This document shows positions 10,966 to 22,911 of a stretch of 64,000 nt of DNA, one piece after another. Position 1 is the stretch's first letter, and each line of letters starts with the position of its first letter. Under the pieces are notes generated by a model. The model ran no database searches. It had not been told where the DNA came from and saw only the letters and a list, made by a program, of their open reading frames with translations. The DNA comes from Enoplolaimus lenunculus. Its lineage: Eukaryota > Nematoda > Enoplea > Enoplida > Thoracostomopsidae. The stretch lies in contig JASANG010003003.1 of assembly GCA_030248215.1 (NCBI GenBank), positions 1-64,000 of the forward strand, read 5' to 3'. The position numbers and the translations under genes were made by a program.

Positions 10966-13499
10966 TCATACCGGCTCCGGCTTGGGATGCAAAAACGGAT
11001 CATATACTGCCGGATAATAATAGTTATCTTTGTCGTAGAACAAATTCCAAAAAATGGCAAACGCCATCAACAAGCCAAACCCAATTAGGGCAGTCCACCA
11101 AACGACGCGTTCCCACGGTCGTTGCCGGAAATTTCTCAATACAACAATTCCCATCAAAAGACCGACAAAAAATCCACCCAAATGTGCGACAAAAGACACT
11201 TTGTTAGACGACGAACCAGTTGGACCGGAAAAACGATTGTAAAGGGCGACGCCAAAATCTGCACCAACCACCAGCGTCAAAACTATAAGTCGAATCCACG
11301 AAAATTCCATTTCAGACCAATTCTAAAAATTGTAAACTGATGCATTAATCAATATAAAAACAAATTTTATTTAAAATTTCTAAATTTGAAAATATAATTT
11401 GACTGTCTACAAACGGTGAAACACTTGGGTAGTTAAAACATAACTTAAAATACTTCCCTTGTGTGCTACTAAACCAAAATACATTCAAGCTTACGTACCA
11501 CAATCAAATTAGCAACATGTGCTGCTAATAATGCGTAGACACCGCCTGACGCGCCAGCTAAATAGACTTTCGGATCGCATACGCTCACAGCCAACGAACC
11601 TGTCATACAAATCAATACTAATAAGCAGAATCCCCAATAAATACAAAAGCATACGAGCCCAGCTTGAAATCGGGTACTAAAATATCGGATCCGCGTATGA
11701 AATTATGACCGTAGCCGGATTTTAATGATTATTTAAAAAATAAAATAATAATCAACATATATTCTATATTGTCCATCAATCTTGAACTTATCAATGTTTT
11801 CCTTTAACAACAACACGTTTAGGCTTAGGTTTAAGCTAAATTTTTTGAGCAAAACACCAAAAAATGTACGTATTCACATAAACCACTTACTATTTCCAAT
11901 TATCACTACTAGCAATCTAATGCTTACCTCCTATGACACCCAACAAATAAACAGTTCCAACACGGTACCATTTATGAACAAGCTCGAGTGGAATGCCGAG
12001 AACCAATTGGACTAGTGAATTGAACAAAATGTGATAAATTCTAAAGCAACATTTTGACCATCGCAAAGGTTATGCCAATTCATCAATCTGCCGCAGAACC
12101 AAAACTAGTAACATAAGAACAAAAAGCAACAACAATCTATATATACATAATTGTTTGCCATACACATACATATAGCCACCACCACACGCTAGTGGACTGG
12201 TGGTTTAACAATTTCAAAAGGTTCACGAATGTACTTAACATGATTTACCAACAGGGTTTAATTACTTTAAAAGGTGTCGTTTCAGAAGCTGACCCACGTA
12301 GAGATTCGCTGGCCACGAGCCCGTAACATACGCTAATTATTTACATCACAAACGTACCCAATATGTATCAGCATGTACGATAGATAGCGCCACGCCTGAT
12401 ATCGTCGTTTTGGATCATAAATCAATGGACTATACACTGGAACCGGGCCACTGACAGAAATTCCTGTTTTGTACGGATCATCAGCGACATAGTAAATGTA
12501 GATAAAAACCTAAAATAAAAAATAAAAAATATACACAAAAACACAGAATAACTTTATACCAGTCGTAGTGAGACTACATGTATTGAGCGAAGCTCGAATA
12601 CACTTAAGCAATTAAGGTAATATGCAAATTACTTATTAACTACCTATTCATTTAGCGGTTTCGGAGGTTTGTGAACAATTTATTCAGATTCTTCGCACCC
12701 AAAAATCTTTGAGTAACCCGAAAAATTAGTGAAATATGTGAAATTTCTTAAAAAGACTCAATTTAGGTTTAATCAATTACGCAAATTAGCCTGTAGCTAA
12801 TAAACGGCTTAATATTTAAAAAACAGTGAGGTTAACACCCCCTCCGTTGTAAATCATGAAGAACTAACTTCAAGCACAATACCTTAAAAGTGGCACTATA
12901 CTTGTCGTTTGGCGTCACATGATGCTGTAACCTGCGGCAACGCAACTGCGCTGGCGTACGGTGACAGACGACGCTGGTCGGAGTGGACGATGGCTGACAG
13001 TATTATGATACTGTTAAAAATACAGCGTCACCCTGACAATATTATAATAATGCCAAATCACATATGCAATGCTCCATACCTCAACAACTGTAGTAAGTAT
13101 AATAAACAACGGAGGCGGCAGACAATTGTATTGAGACAAATACCGAAACGAATCATCACGTTGACTACGCGGATGTACCATTTGTCCTGCGCGCAGAACC
13201 ATTGATCGGCCACGTAAGTGTTTCACTTTTGTCATCTACAAAACAATTATATACACAACCGTACATTTGACGTAGAACAAAGTTCATATTATATTGAAAA
13301 CTATTCAGCTGCTCGCAATAATTTTGTCAACGGTAGCGGAAAATTCCACTGTAACTCAATCATTAGGTAACCATTTCAAACATTAAACCCTAAACAACAT
13401 ACTTTAACGGAAGCGGCACTACACTCGAAAATAACAACAACAACAACAACAACAACACAACAACAACACAACAACAACAAAACCAACAACAACAACAGC

Positions 13500-13562
<63 letters not shown>

Positions 13563-15199
13563 AACAACAACAACAACAACAGCAGCAGCAACAACACGTT
13601 TTACGTTATGCCGTCCTTTTTCGGAGTTTGAATGTATATCTGAGCCAAACATTTGAGTTTTCGATCAAATAACCATTGTTCAAAATCCGAACCACAATTA
13701 TGTTTTCAAGTTGAAAATAACCCTTTACTTTGTATCTCAAACTTGCGTTGATGGTGAAACTTTACCATAATACAAAATTCTTCAAACGATATTTTTCCAT
13801 TCTTTTCCTGATCAACACTCTCAACCAACTTTTTCACCGTCCGTGTTCCCAGTGCTGCCGCAAACGACGTATCACCTAGGCGACGAACCAAATCTCGCGC
13901 TCGGATGTAGCCTTTGTTTTCGAAATCAATCTTAAAAATCAATAAAATATCCGTCAATAATAAATTTCAAAATCGAACGCACGTTGACTTGCGCATGGCA
14001 CTGCATAACAATTTGTGAATAAAGATTTTCGCACGAAAAATATAGTGCCGCCCAAAAGGATCCCATTCTAGCCCTAACCAACACTCAACTTAGTCAACTA
14101 AAACTCAAATTCAAAATTTAAAATATTTCTACTTACCTTTTTGAACAGATCATACCAATTCTGAAACAAAAAATATTACAATCAGAATCTCAGCAAATGA
14201 AATTATATGCAACAAAAAGACTTAAGCTACTTTCAAAGTAAAATCCAGCCCTGAACCCGTATTCTGTACGTGTGTAGCACCTATTGCCAGCTAGTGGTGG
14301 GTGCAGTAACTTTTGAACTATGAAACAATGAAGCTGGACCGTTTTGATTAAATCTATTCTGCTACTGAGCAAAATTTTTCATCCACAGCGCATTTGTTTG
14401 AAAACCAATTAATTAGCCATATACAGTCTGGAAACAATTGCTACACACAGATTAGAATACGGCTTCTCCTAGTACAAACAACAGAATACAAACTAGAGAT
14501 GTCCCGGAGCCGCGGCCATACGGTACCATGGACGGCACCAGAAAACCAATGTCTCGTGGCACAATTTAGCCAGAATCAGACCGCAGCACAGTAATTTTAT
14601 TACACTACCATAGGCAAAATGTCTCGTGACGCGATATGGCAAATAAGAAATGCATTAACACTAACGTCACAACATTGGAGTATCAACAAAATGTCGCATG
14701 AATTTGAAGTTTAGTATATTTTGCTGGCCCAGGCCCCCAATAAACTCCTTGCCCCGGGACATCTCTAATACAAACCACCCAGCACTCGTTATACAGTGGC
14801 ATCCGACATAAATAGGTCTGGCAAAAGAAACGTAAAGTAACGTATTAATATATACTGATTTGCGGAAACATAGGAATTGCCTACTCTGCCTACAGTAAAT
14901 TAAAACACATTAAAGTCTCTAGAATATGGTCCACCGCCAGTACACTGACATATTCTTACTTTTGCATCTACAACTGGAAACGGATGCCTTTGATGTATAC
15001 CGGATACATGGTAGCCGGCATTTATATACGGGTCATAATATTGGTGTTGAAAATAAGGCACAAGCTGCCCAGTACAATTCTGGGAATCATAACGATTAGA
15101 GTAATGGTAAGGAGTATGTGCTGGGGTTGCGGCACTATGCCGCCAGTCATAATCGCGTCTATCACGAGGGTCGTAACGAGGCACAAGATTAATAAACAT
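10966..15199 (-). CDS. EF-hand rhomboid intramembrane serine protease (RHBDL1/3-like)
   Basis: Eight exons on the minus strand: 15199-14960, 14160-14137, 13930-13766, 13235-13080, 12509-12358, 12040-11928, 11599-11499, 11322-10966; 435 aa, all phases consistent. Residues 1-80 are a Tyr/His-rich N-terminus. Two EF-hand loops follow (D90-D101, degenerate, and D128-E139, DQEKNGKISFEE, canonical). A linker then leads into the rhomboid membrane domain. The catalytic serine is S301 in GASGGVYALLAAH and the catalytic histidine H364 in VAHLGG; the arginine-bearing WRYLSYMLIH segment precedes HILFN in the first core helices. Family members cleave single-pass membrane proteins within the bilayer, and the EF-hands suggest Ca2+ control. 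Exon 2 is only 24 bp. The first exon is the least certain: it is chosen because ATG, frame and an AAA/GTAAGA donor fit. A polyadenylation signal (AATAAA) lies at 10862-10857. Confidence 0.92.
12557..12840. repeat. Truncated copy of the ACCAGTCGTAGTGGGACTAC element
   Basis: Starts ACCAGTCGTAGTGAGACTAC and continues with the shared TATTGAGCGAAGCTCGAA and AAGGTAATATGCAAATTACT blocks. It has about one internal unit instead of four to five. It lies in the intron between exons 4 and 5 of the rhomboid gene. Confidence 0.85.
13427..13592. repeat. (CAA)n microsatellite with CAG interruptions
   Basis: About 165 bp of AAC/CAA trinucleotides with a few CAG, GCA and ATA steps, inside the rhomboid-gene intron between exons 3 and 4. 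Poly-Leu, poly-Val and poly-Cys open frames across it on the minus strand are artefacts. Confidence 0.97.
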
Positions 15200-16127
15200 T
15201 ATACTTTCAAGTAACTTTCGCAACTGTTAACAGCATACATATATCGTATATATAATTTATGTAGTAATATTATATACTTATCGCTAGCAAATAGTGAACC
15301 ACTCAGCTGCATTCTCGATGCGTTGAAATAGGTTAGGCCCGAGTGTTCACGCCAGGACCCCAAGCCGGCTGCATCCGAGATGCGTCAAAATATCCAAACC
15401 AATATGTCAACTCAATATCTGTCGATCTAAAAACTTTGGCTCTTGAACACCTTCCCCCACAGGCTTAGGCTTAGGGTCAGGTTTTGAAAAACGCTTCCGT
15501 AAGCAGCATTATGTAGCCTAAACGTTTAAAAAGCTTTTATCTACGAACCCTAAGCCTGAGTAACAAATCAACAGCTGCACAAGTTCTTTTATTTTCGTGC
15601 CTCATAATCTTTTACGTATACACAATAAAGCAATATAAAAGCAAGAACAACGCTAAAGAAACGACACCAACCGCAATATAAATGCTGAACATCCTCTGAC
15701 TCCTCTGAGAAAGTCAACAGATAACATCCGAACAACTCGTTTTTAAACAAATACACATATATAACTATTAAAATAAAATAGCATAAAAGCCTATACACTA
15801 CGTAACACAATAAAAATACGCATTTCTAAACGCATTGCGCAAACTAGACGTCTTATTTACTGAGTTAAATGTCTATCTCTAAGGAAAGCCACCGTTTGTC
15901 TTTTCACTATCACCTCGAATTGGATCCACAGACGTGGTAAATATATTGGTCGTATTTGAATGGAGCAAATCAATATAACTATTTATGTTTTAAACACATC
16001 GTCAAACTTGGTTACCATCAACTATAACCCATGACAGCAATTCAACGGCAGCTTAAAAACTTTATTTCTTTCTAATTTCGTATTACACTTTTACCAGAAC
16101 ATCACTTAAAACAGAGCTGGCTACAAC
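15200..16127. other. Intergenic region upstream of the rhomboid gene
   Basis: Would hold the rhomboid promoter and 5' UTR, but no clear TATA or initiator can be singled out. A short TTAGGCTTAGG-type tract occurs near 15460-15480. No exon is supported here. Confidence 0.4.
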
Positions 16128-16135
16128 TACATAAC

Positions 16136-17476
16136 TAGGGATGTGCGGATTAATCGGCATCGGTAATAATCGGCAGTTGTCGTGAGTATCGGCATCGACA
16201 TCGGCAGTGCAAAAAAATTGCCGATTCTTAGCCGATACTTTTTGCACATAACAGTCAGTTTGAATGCAATCAATTTCATTTCTGGGCGCATATCAGTGTG
16301 TCCGGTCAGGAAAACTGACATTTTTCTTGTGTTTGTGTTTTAAAAAATTAATTGAAATGAACCGTTGGTCAAAAATTATAATCGTTTACGTTGGTTAGGG
16401 TTTAAGTCTTCATATACGTAATGATGTAATGTAGTATTCTGACTGTTTGTTAAGCATGGTGTATTAAAGTTGGAATCGGCATCGGCAAAATTTCAAAACC
16501 AGTCGTAGCGGGACTACATATATTCAGCGAAGCTCGAACACACGTAAGCAATTAAGGTAATATGCAACTTAGTTGTTAGCTAACTATTCATTTATCGGTT
16601 TTGGAGGTTTGTAAGCAATTTTCTCAGATTCTTCGCACCCAAAAACCCTTCAGCCACCCTAATAATTTTTGGAACAATTTAAAAAGTCCTAATTTTGTCT
16701 TGTCAATTAAGCTAATATGCAAATTAGCTATTAGCTAACTATTCAATTATCGGTTTTGGAGGTTTGTAAACAATTTACACAGATTCGTCGCACCCAAAAA
16801 CTTTCAGTAAACCCTAATAATTATTGAAATAATTTAAAAAGTCCTAGTTTTGTCTTGTCAATTAAGCTAATATGCAAATTAGCTATTAGCTAACTATTCA
16901 ATTATCCGTTTTGGATGTTTGTAAACTATTTATGCAAATTCCTCGCACCTAAAAACCCTTTAGTGCTGAAATTATATCGCTTTTAACCTTAATAATTAGT
17001 GAAATGTAAAAAGTCCTAATTTAGGCTTATAAATTATGCTAATATGCAAATTATCTATTAGCTAACTGCTCAATTATCGGTTTTGTAGGTTTGTAAACAG
17101 TCTACGCAAATTCCTCGCAACCAAAAACCTTTTAATGCTAAATTAAATTGCTTCTAACTGTAATAATTAGTGAAATATTGTGGAAAGTCCTAATTTAGGC
17201 TTAATTAATTATGCAAATTAGCCCGTAGCTAATAAACGGCTTAAAATTTTAAAACCCCAATGCGAGGTTAACACCCCAGGATAATTGGCTTTCAAACAAA
17301 AAAAGTTTATCAAAATCGGTTCAGCCGTTCCTGAGATTCTTTTCGGACGGACGGACATCCACCTTTCGACCCCCAAGTACAAAACATAAAACGCTTCGCC
17401 AAACTCCGAGCTTCGCTCAATAAAAATCGGCATCGGTATCGGCATCGGCAAAAATTTTGGTATCGGCACATCCCTA
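16136..17476. mobile_element. hAT-type MITE with 8-bp target duplication, interrupted by another element
   Basis: Terminal inverted repeats TAGGGATGTGC at the left and GCACATCCCTA at the right, each continuing into ATCGGCATCGGC-like repeats. The 8-bp direct repeat TACATAAC flanks it exactly (16128-16135 and 17477-17484), as expected for hAT transposition. It has no transposase frame, so it is non-autonomous. About 0.9 kb of it is a second element inserted inside (16497-17432). A degraded copy without that insertion lies at 38386-38737. Confidence 0.9.
16497..17432. mobile_element. ACCAGTCGTAG element with internal tandem units, nested in the hAT MITE
   Basis: Begins ACCAGTCGTAGCGGGACTAC, which can fold into a GTAG/CTAC hairpin. 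It carries four to five internal tandem units of about 165-185 bp, each with AATATGCAAATTAGCTATTA and CAATTATCGGTTTTGGAGGT. It ends with ATCGGTTCAGCCGTTCCTGA, GACGGACGGACATCC and a GAGCTTCGCTCAATAAA that complements its own start (ATTGAGCGAAGCTCG). Other copies are at 12557 and 39960. The superfamily is not certain. Confidence 0.85.
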
Positions 17477-17484
17477 TACATAAC

Positions 17485-18860
17485 ATAATATTGTGCCAAA
17501 TAAATTCTTGAATACTAAATGTGGTAATTTCGTCCTTATCAACAAGATAGTGCTTATACCGTACGAGACACGATATATAAATTGAGATAATTTTTTAAAT
17601 GGATCTATATACTTATAGTGTTGACTCTTCTTTTTATGGGGGTGGTGGGGTTTTTACATATCTACTGGACCCCCCTACAACACTGCACTGCCTCCAGTTC
17701 ACTTTTTCCGATGCTAATTCTAGCTAAATTTTCTCCATCACACTTACATTTTATAATACACTGCTAAGCAACTTGCTGAATAAGATGGTATTGCGCTGGC
17801 GTTAATGTCCCAAAAAAGATCTGCTAATGCGGTTTCACCAGTGAGCAACCGTGTAAATTGGCTTCTTATCCACTTACGTACTCGGCAGCAGAGCAGGAAA
17901 CCTTAGCTCTGCAAGGTGAAAGATTTCGGATGGATGCAAAACACAGATTTTCTTGATAAGTTTAGAAGGAATAAAACGTATATATACGTAATTCGCCGCA
18001 CCTTTAAGCGATACATTTGTGTTTAATATAGCAAATAGGCGTATTGGAAAACTACAGTTGTTGACAAAAAAGATTGTACATCCAAAACATGATCCTGCCA
18101 TTTAGTACATAATACCAAGAGCGCATGATGCATGTTTCAACTAAAGTAGGTATGCAAATAACGCGGTTTGAATGGTTCAAAATGTTCCACCACATGTTAT
18201 GGTTTCGGCCGACCCTCCTCTCCTGATTGAAAGGGGGGATTGATTTAACATCCAATGCATATCTCAGAAAAGCGAACGAAAGCATTATTATATAGCTGAG
18301 TCCAGAGCCGGGTATTCCGATGGGATTGAATTTAAGAAATTACGAGTATGGATCGGGGTTTGGCTTCGAAGAATCCGGGGAACGTGTTTTCATAACAAAA
18401 AGTTATCACTCCCGAGTAAGAGTATATATTGCAAGAATTCTTGGACAAAATATCCGGAACAGAATCATTTAGTGCAAATTTGTGTTTGCACAGGGGGTTG
18501 GAATAACGGGGAGACCTAAACTGCGGAGCCCGCCGTTGGCGGAGCTCGAATATGGGTGCCCTACCTCCACTGGTTTTTACCACCATAAACAGAGCACTTA
18601 TACATAACAGCTACCAGCCCACAACTACTCAAAATAGCTTACATACCTTTGCATCACCTGCGTTTCTCACTGCAGCCTTCACAGGGTGTGTGCGGTCATC
18701 ACGCTCGTTTGTACGATACATTGTACTTGAAATTATTTACTAACAAAAATACTAACTATAACATTTATGCGTACTAATGCTTGGTAGTTACATTATAACT
18801 TTGGTCCTGCTTTTTTGTCCAATCTACAAAATATATAAAAGAAAGATATGTTAATGCAAA
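17485..18860. other. Intergenic, nothing supported
   Basis: Several 60-90 codon open frames on both strands, none with recognisable domains, biased codon use or splice partners. No clear transposon termini. Confidence 0.4.
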
Positions 18861-18862
18861 AT

Positions 18863-19512
18863 TAAGTCCTATTCAAACGTGCAATTTTTTGCAGCAAAAA
18901 CTTGCATGTGCAACTTGCATGCGAAAGGTTGGTCACAAAGCAGTCTTGATGTTCTTGCAGCTACAAATAATTCACTAAAATTCATGCCATTAAATTTAAT
19001 TTATACGTGTGAACGCAATTGCATGTCGCTTGAATTTCTTGCACTTGCATTTTGATTGGTCAATCGAAAACTGTGTTATTATGCGCTTCTTAAATTAACT
19101 AAAAGTTTTTGAATTTTATTTAATAAGCTTGATTAATTCAAACATCAAACTTGTTTGATATTTCGCAGTCTACGGCTATTGTCACTGAGCTTGTTTTTCA
19201 TTTTTATCCACTAAACAGAAATTGTATTGGTATGAAATTGTTTTCAAGTCGAGAAACTCGAGTAGGGTCTTCTATGCATGTAATGTTTCATGCAACGTAA
19301 ACTTGCAGCTGCAAGTTTTTTCAAAAATTCATTAGAAGAACTTGCAGCTGCCATTTATTCATGATAAATATGTGCCAAGAAATAATTCATAGGTGCAGTT
19401 TGCACTTGCAAGTTTTGTCCAAAATCCGATTCGAAAAACTTGCAGCTGCAAATATATAATTAATAAAATACCATAGTTAGGAAGTTAGCTCACATGTGTA
19501 AATTGGACTTTA
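18863..19512. mobile_element. Foldback/MITE-like element rich in AACTTGCAGCTGCAAG
   Basis: Left end AAGTCCTATTCAAACGTGC resembles the complement of the right end CACATGTGTAAATTGGACTT. Inside are several copies of the near-palindromes AACTTGCAGCTGCAAGTTT and AACTTGCATGTGCAACTTGC. No coding capacity. The boundaries are approximate and no target duplication was resolved. Confidence 0.55.
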
Positions 19513-19547
19513 GACCTTTTTACTAAGCAGATGTAATGCGGACCTCC

Positions 19548-19618
19548 AGGGCGGGTATCGAACTCTCAGCCTACGCATCCTAAAGCGAGCACTCTACCAC
19601 TGCGCCACGTAGCCCGCC
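19548..19618 (-). other. tRNA-like sequence (degenerate tRNA or SINE head)
   Basis: On the minus strand there is an A-box-like TGGCGCAGTGGTAGAGTGC, a CTCGCTTTAGGATGCG anticodon-arm-like stretch and a B-box-like AGTTCGATACC. The ends GGCGGG and CCCGCC can pair. However the anticodon loop has an extra base, the T-stem is mispaired and five extra bases lie after the acceptor strand. It looks like a decayed tRNA or the head of a tRNA-derived SINE, not a functional tRNA. Confidence 0.55.
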
Positions 19619-19619
19619 T

Positions 19620-20550
19620 CTCCAACTGTTTCTATCGTCGACTATATGTCGACGGTATGGTGCCAGCAAGCATACAACATAATATGCATTGCAGTTCAGT
19701 TTTTGCAAATGTATCAAAAAACAAACAATATACTGTGTACACTTGTCACAAAGCGTATACGGGTCTATTTAAGTTAATGCAGTATTTCAAATAGCTAAAC
19801 GAGAGAACATAAAACACGGGAGAGAAGCTTCTGTCTGATGGCAGAAAGGAGTAAATATAAGCCCACATGGATTTGCCCGTTTACTATAAATATAATATAT
19901 TGTACCGATACACAGTTCAACATCTGATAAACAGCAATTATTTTGAAAAACATATTTATACCATGCCATATTTTTTAAAAATTCATAAAAGTACATATTT
20001 TGAAAACCTTATATTTAAATGCGCCAAATTCTTTGAGCATGAAATGGTTTTGAGGAACTAGGGACGAATTAAAAAACTAGCTATCGCATTTTCCAATTTG
20101 TAGTAGTGTGTATATTAGTGTTTTTAATTTTTGATATAAAATCATCAATCTCTTTTAACTAAGTTACTATTCGCTGTAGAAACAGGTCAGCGTTTCTATT
20201 CATGTTTGCTGTAGAAAATGTTCGTATATTTTAAAGACCCTCATCTAAAAATGCATGTAGTATAATTCATGTTCATTTACAATTCGTGTTTCTAAAGGTA
20301 GCGTAATTCGTAGCCGCACGAACATTCGTTTTGAAAACACTTTTCTAAATTTGATTGCAACCACGTTACTACAAAAAATTGTTAAAGTTCTCATACAATA
20401 TACTAAATGGTTTGTGAGAAGTCTGCGCGACGAGGATGTGGTATATATAAAATCAAACGCTGTATGTCTTGCTGTGCACAGCATTCATTTATTGGCAAAG
20501 TAACATAATCAAAATCTTTTTTTGTGTACGAAAAACTGTTTAGCAAATCG
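19620..20550. other. Intergenic region upstream of the first secreted-protein gene
   Basis: No exon supported. It presumably includes the promoter of the gene starting at 20555. AT-rich, with no clear core promoter motif that could be preferred over background. Confidence 0.4.
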
Positions 20551-20554
20551 AAGC

Positions 20555-21297
20555 ATGTGTAAATCGCTCGGTGATATTTTTCTCTTCGCGTTTGTTCTTC
20601 CTTTTTCGCTGAACGAAATGGTTGCAGCCAAACGTCCTCGTTGGGGTAAGTCGCTCTCGTTTGTAGCAAAATTTAATGAATGTCAAATGAGAAAAACTAG
20701 CCTACGTACTTCCTGTCGAGTACTTCACTATCAAGATGTGCATCTCACAATTTCCCGAATATCTTCAAAGACACAAAATTGATTACTTAAAATAAGATTT
20801 CAGACAATCGCTTGGTTATGTGCAATGAAAACCAACAATGCAGAACCAAAACGCAGAACGGTACATTCATTGAGTGCCATCGAAATGCAGATGATGAAAG
20901 GATTTTATGTCCAATGGGTAAAAGCCATATGCGTATTCTTTTGCGCTACACCGAGGTGGGTTGCATCAGCACGACGGAGTTTATACTTTAAGTTGTTCAT
21001 CAAAATTTTTTAAAAATATTTGGTTCAAATTGCCCGTCGCAGATTTTTAAGACCGAAAGTTTCGATCAAGTAGCGCTTTGACTTTTTACCTCATACTATT
21101 AAAATGTTTAAGGTTGCCCAGATGCTTGGAAAATGCACGGTATTTTTGCGGTCTCAAATCAACACGGAACGTCCCGCGACTGTGTTAGGGGTCGAACTCA
21201 CGACATTGAACGAATAAACAATGATTGGTACATTTGGAAGAAACTACCTTGTCTTGCGAATATGGAAAGCTGGTGTCAGTTTAATAAACAAAATTGA
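20555..21297 (+). CDS. Small secreted eight-cysteine protein, tandem copy 1
   Basis: Three exons: 20555-20645, 20804-20917, 21113-21297; 129 aa, phases 1-1 at both introns, donors GTAAGT and GTAAAA, acceptors TTTCAG and TTTAAG. Residues 1-25 form a signal peptide (hydrophobic IFLFAFVLPF, likely cut near VAA/K). The mature part has eight cysteines, in order VMC, QQC, IEC, ILC, GCP, RDC, LPC and SWC, suggesting four disulphides. There is an N-G-T glycosylation sequon and a conserved C-terminal block, DWYIWKKL then SWCQFNKQN. No family is recognised; it is not a clear Ly6, EGF, WAP or Kunitz pattern. The exon structure and 80% identity of exon 3 with the gene at 23197-26625 show that it is real. 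Likely exported; function unknown. Confidence 0.8.
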
Positions 21298-21636
21298 ACA
21301 AAAATGAACAAAAAAATGAAAATTTGTGTGTAATTATCTGTCCGTCTATGAATAAAATTCTTCTGAACTTAGGTATTATGTACAGGTTATGTATCTATGT
21401 CAGTGGGTTGGAGGTCAGATGGTTCGACTTTAGGAGCTGAAAATTTGGCCACTATGTTGGTTTTTCCTGTGGAGTAAAACGTAGAGTATGCTGCATTTTT
21501 CTCAGAGATATCTCGAGCTTATTTGAAGCGTTACACAATGCAAATATATATATATATAATATTGTCCACTGAGGCAGTGGGATGGAACGGTTTCGAACAA
21601 ATGGTAAATTGGAACAGCATGCTTTTGGAAATGATA

Positions 21637-21985
21637 CACTGCAAAAAAATGCGAGTCAAACTGCCTTTCTCCGAAATAGGCTCGACGGGACTACACAAAC
21701 TAGTCAATAGGGGCGGAACAGAATTATAAGCATATTCCTAAGCCTAAGCCTAAACCTAAGCCAAAAAAATATTTGTCTGAAGCTTAAGCTTACTCTATTG
21801 CAGTCCCACAGAAAAACGTTCCGCCCCTGATCTTTACATGGCCATCAAAATCAACTCCGCCTGAATCAAACGTGCGACTTATCGAGTCGAATTTTACTCT
21901 GGCGGAGTCGAATTTGACTCAGTTTGTGTATGCCCGTAGAGCCTATTTCGGAGAGAGTCAATTTGACTCACCATTTTTTGCAGTG
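21637..21985. mobile_element. CACTGYAAAAAATG foldback MITE (TA target), carrying a nested MITE
   Basis: Ends CACTGCAAAAAAATGCGAGT and CTCACCATTTTTTGCAGTG flanked by TA on both sides (21635-21636, 21986-21987), as for Tc1/mariner-type insertion. The arms run about 70 bp through a GAGTCAAATTGACTC-type palindrome. A second element (21709-21843) sits in the loop. Sister copies are at 29187, 29975 and, partial, at 24568 and 30303. Confidence 0.88.
21709..21843. mobile_element. AGGGGCGGAAC MITE with CCTAAG hexamers, nested
   Basis: Starts AGGGGCGGAACAG and ends GTTCCGCCCCTGATC. Inside, CCTAAGCCTAAGCCTAAACC, TTAAGCTT palindromes and TCTATTGCAGTCCCACAG. The same element recurs at 46631 and 58105 and as a left half at 33799. 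It explains most TTAGGC-like runs in the window. Confidence 0.75.
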
Positions 21986-22595
21986 TAAAATATTGGACAA
22001 CTCCTTTGTTTTTGGTGAGAAAATCATATACATCTTGGTGCTTCCAAACAAGAAAGTAGGATTGCCCTGTTTTGAGCGATTGGGGATATGGGACAGCATT
22101 ATATATACTAAATACTTGAAGAACGGTAAAAATAGTGAAGCGTATGCTTAAAAATAAATTTTCACGACGAAACGGGAAAATGAATCAGCTTTATATATAG
22201 GTAATTTTCCCGGGCAGACAAAAAATTTGATTGACCTGTTTCGAGGATATGAGAAAATGGGACACGTTTTGCAATGGAAAAACATGAAAATGGGACAACA
22301 TTAACTGTACAGGTTGTTAAATGTAGACAACGTCAAATTCAATCCATAAATGACTCCGGGTTGATACAAGTTGAATTAACTACAGGTATATATCTTATAT
22401 GTAACTAAAAAATTAAAAACCAATTTCCGGTCAAATTTTATCTGTACAGTATAATCAAGAAACTTTCAAACATAGAAACAGTTTCAAATGTTTTGAGATG
22501 AAGTTTTCTTTCCGATACAGTATTTCTCTATTACATTTTCTTTATTTTTGATCACCAAAATATGGTAGGTAATAGGTATATAAATTATAATCTGA

Positions 22596-22911
22596 CCAAG
22601 AGTGAAAATCGCTATTTAACAAAGAGTGTGCAACTGGGCACATTCTGTGTAGAAAAGAATGTACCCGGCACGCGCTGCGTTTTTGCCCTAGCCCCTCCCT
22701 TTATTTAGAGGGGTACAGCTGGTGCAAACCATGACATTTTGTGTATGCGATGTCAAATATGTTGCCCTAATATGATAATTTAGGGGTAATCATGTGACAG
22801 CGACCCCACATCTAGACAAAGGTGGTCGGCGAAAACAGCAACACCCGGCGGTACATTTTTGTATCATGCAGGACCCCCAGAGTTGCGCACTCTTGTCATT
22901 ATCCACTCTTG
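22596..22911. mobile_element. CCAAGAGTG MITE with 6-bp target duplication ATCTGA
   Basis: Inverted ends CCAAGAGTG and CACTCTTG, each followed inward by a second AAGAGTGTGCAACT block (right side AGTTGCGCACTCTT). It is flanked by the direct repeat ATCTGA (22590-22595 and 22912-22917). 316 bp, non-coding. A close copy is at 25069-25381 and a diverged one at 24098-24420. Confidence 0.85.

Noticed and set aside
13376-13652. Poly-Leu and poly-Val open frames
   Set aside because: They are translations of the (CAA)n microsatellite within a rhomboid-gene intron.
19548-19618. Functional tRNA gene on the minus strand
   Set aside because: The internal boxes are tRNA-like, but the anticodon loop, T-stem and acceptor spacing do not fold properly; kept only as a tRNA-like relic.
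21730-21775. Interstitial telomere (TTAGGC)n
   Set aside because: The hexamers are short, degenerate and lie inside a recurring MITE with defined ends.
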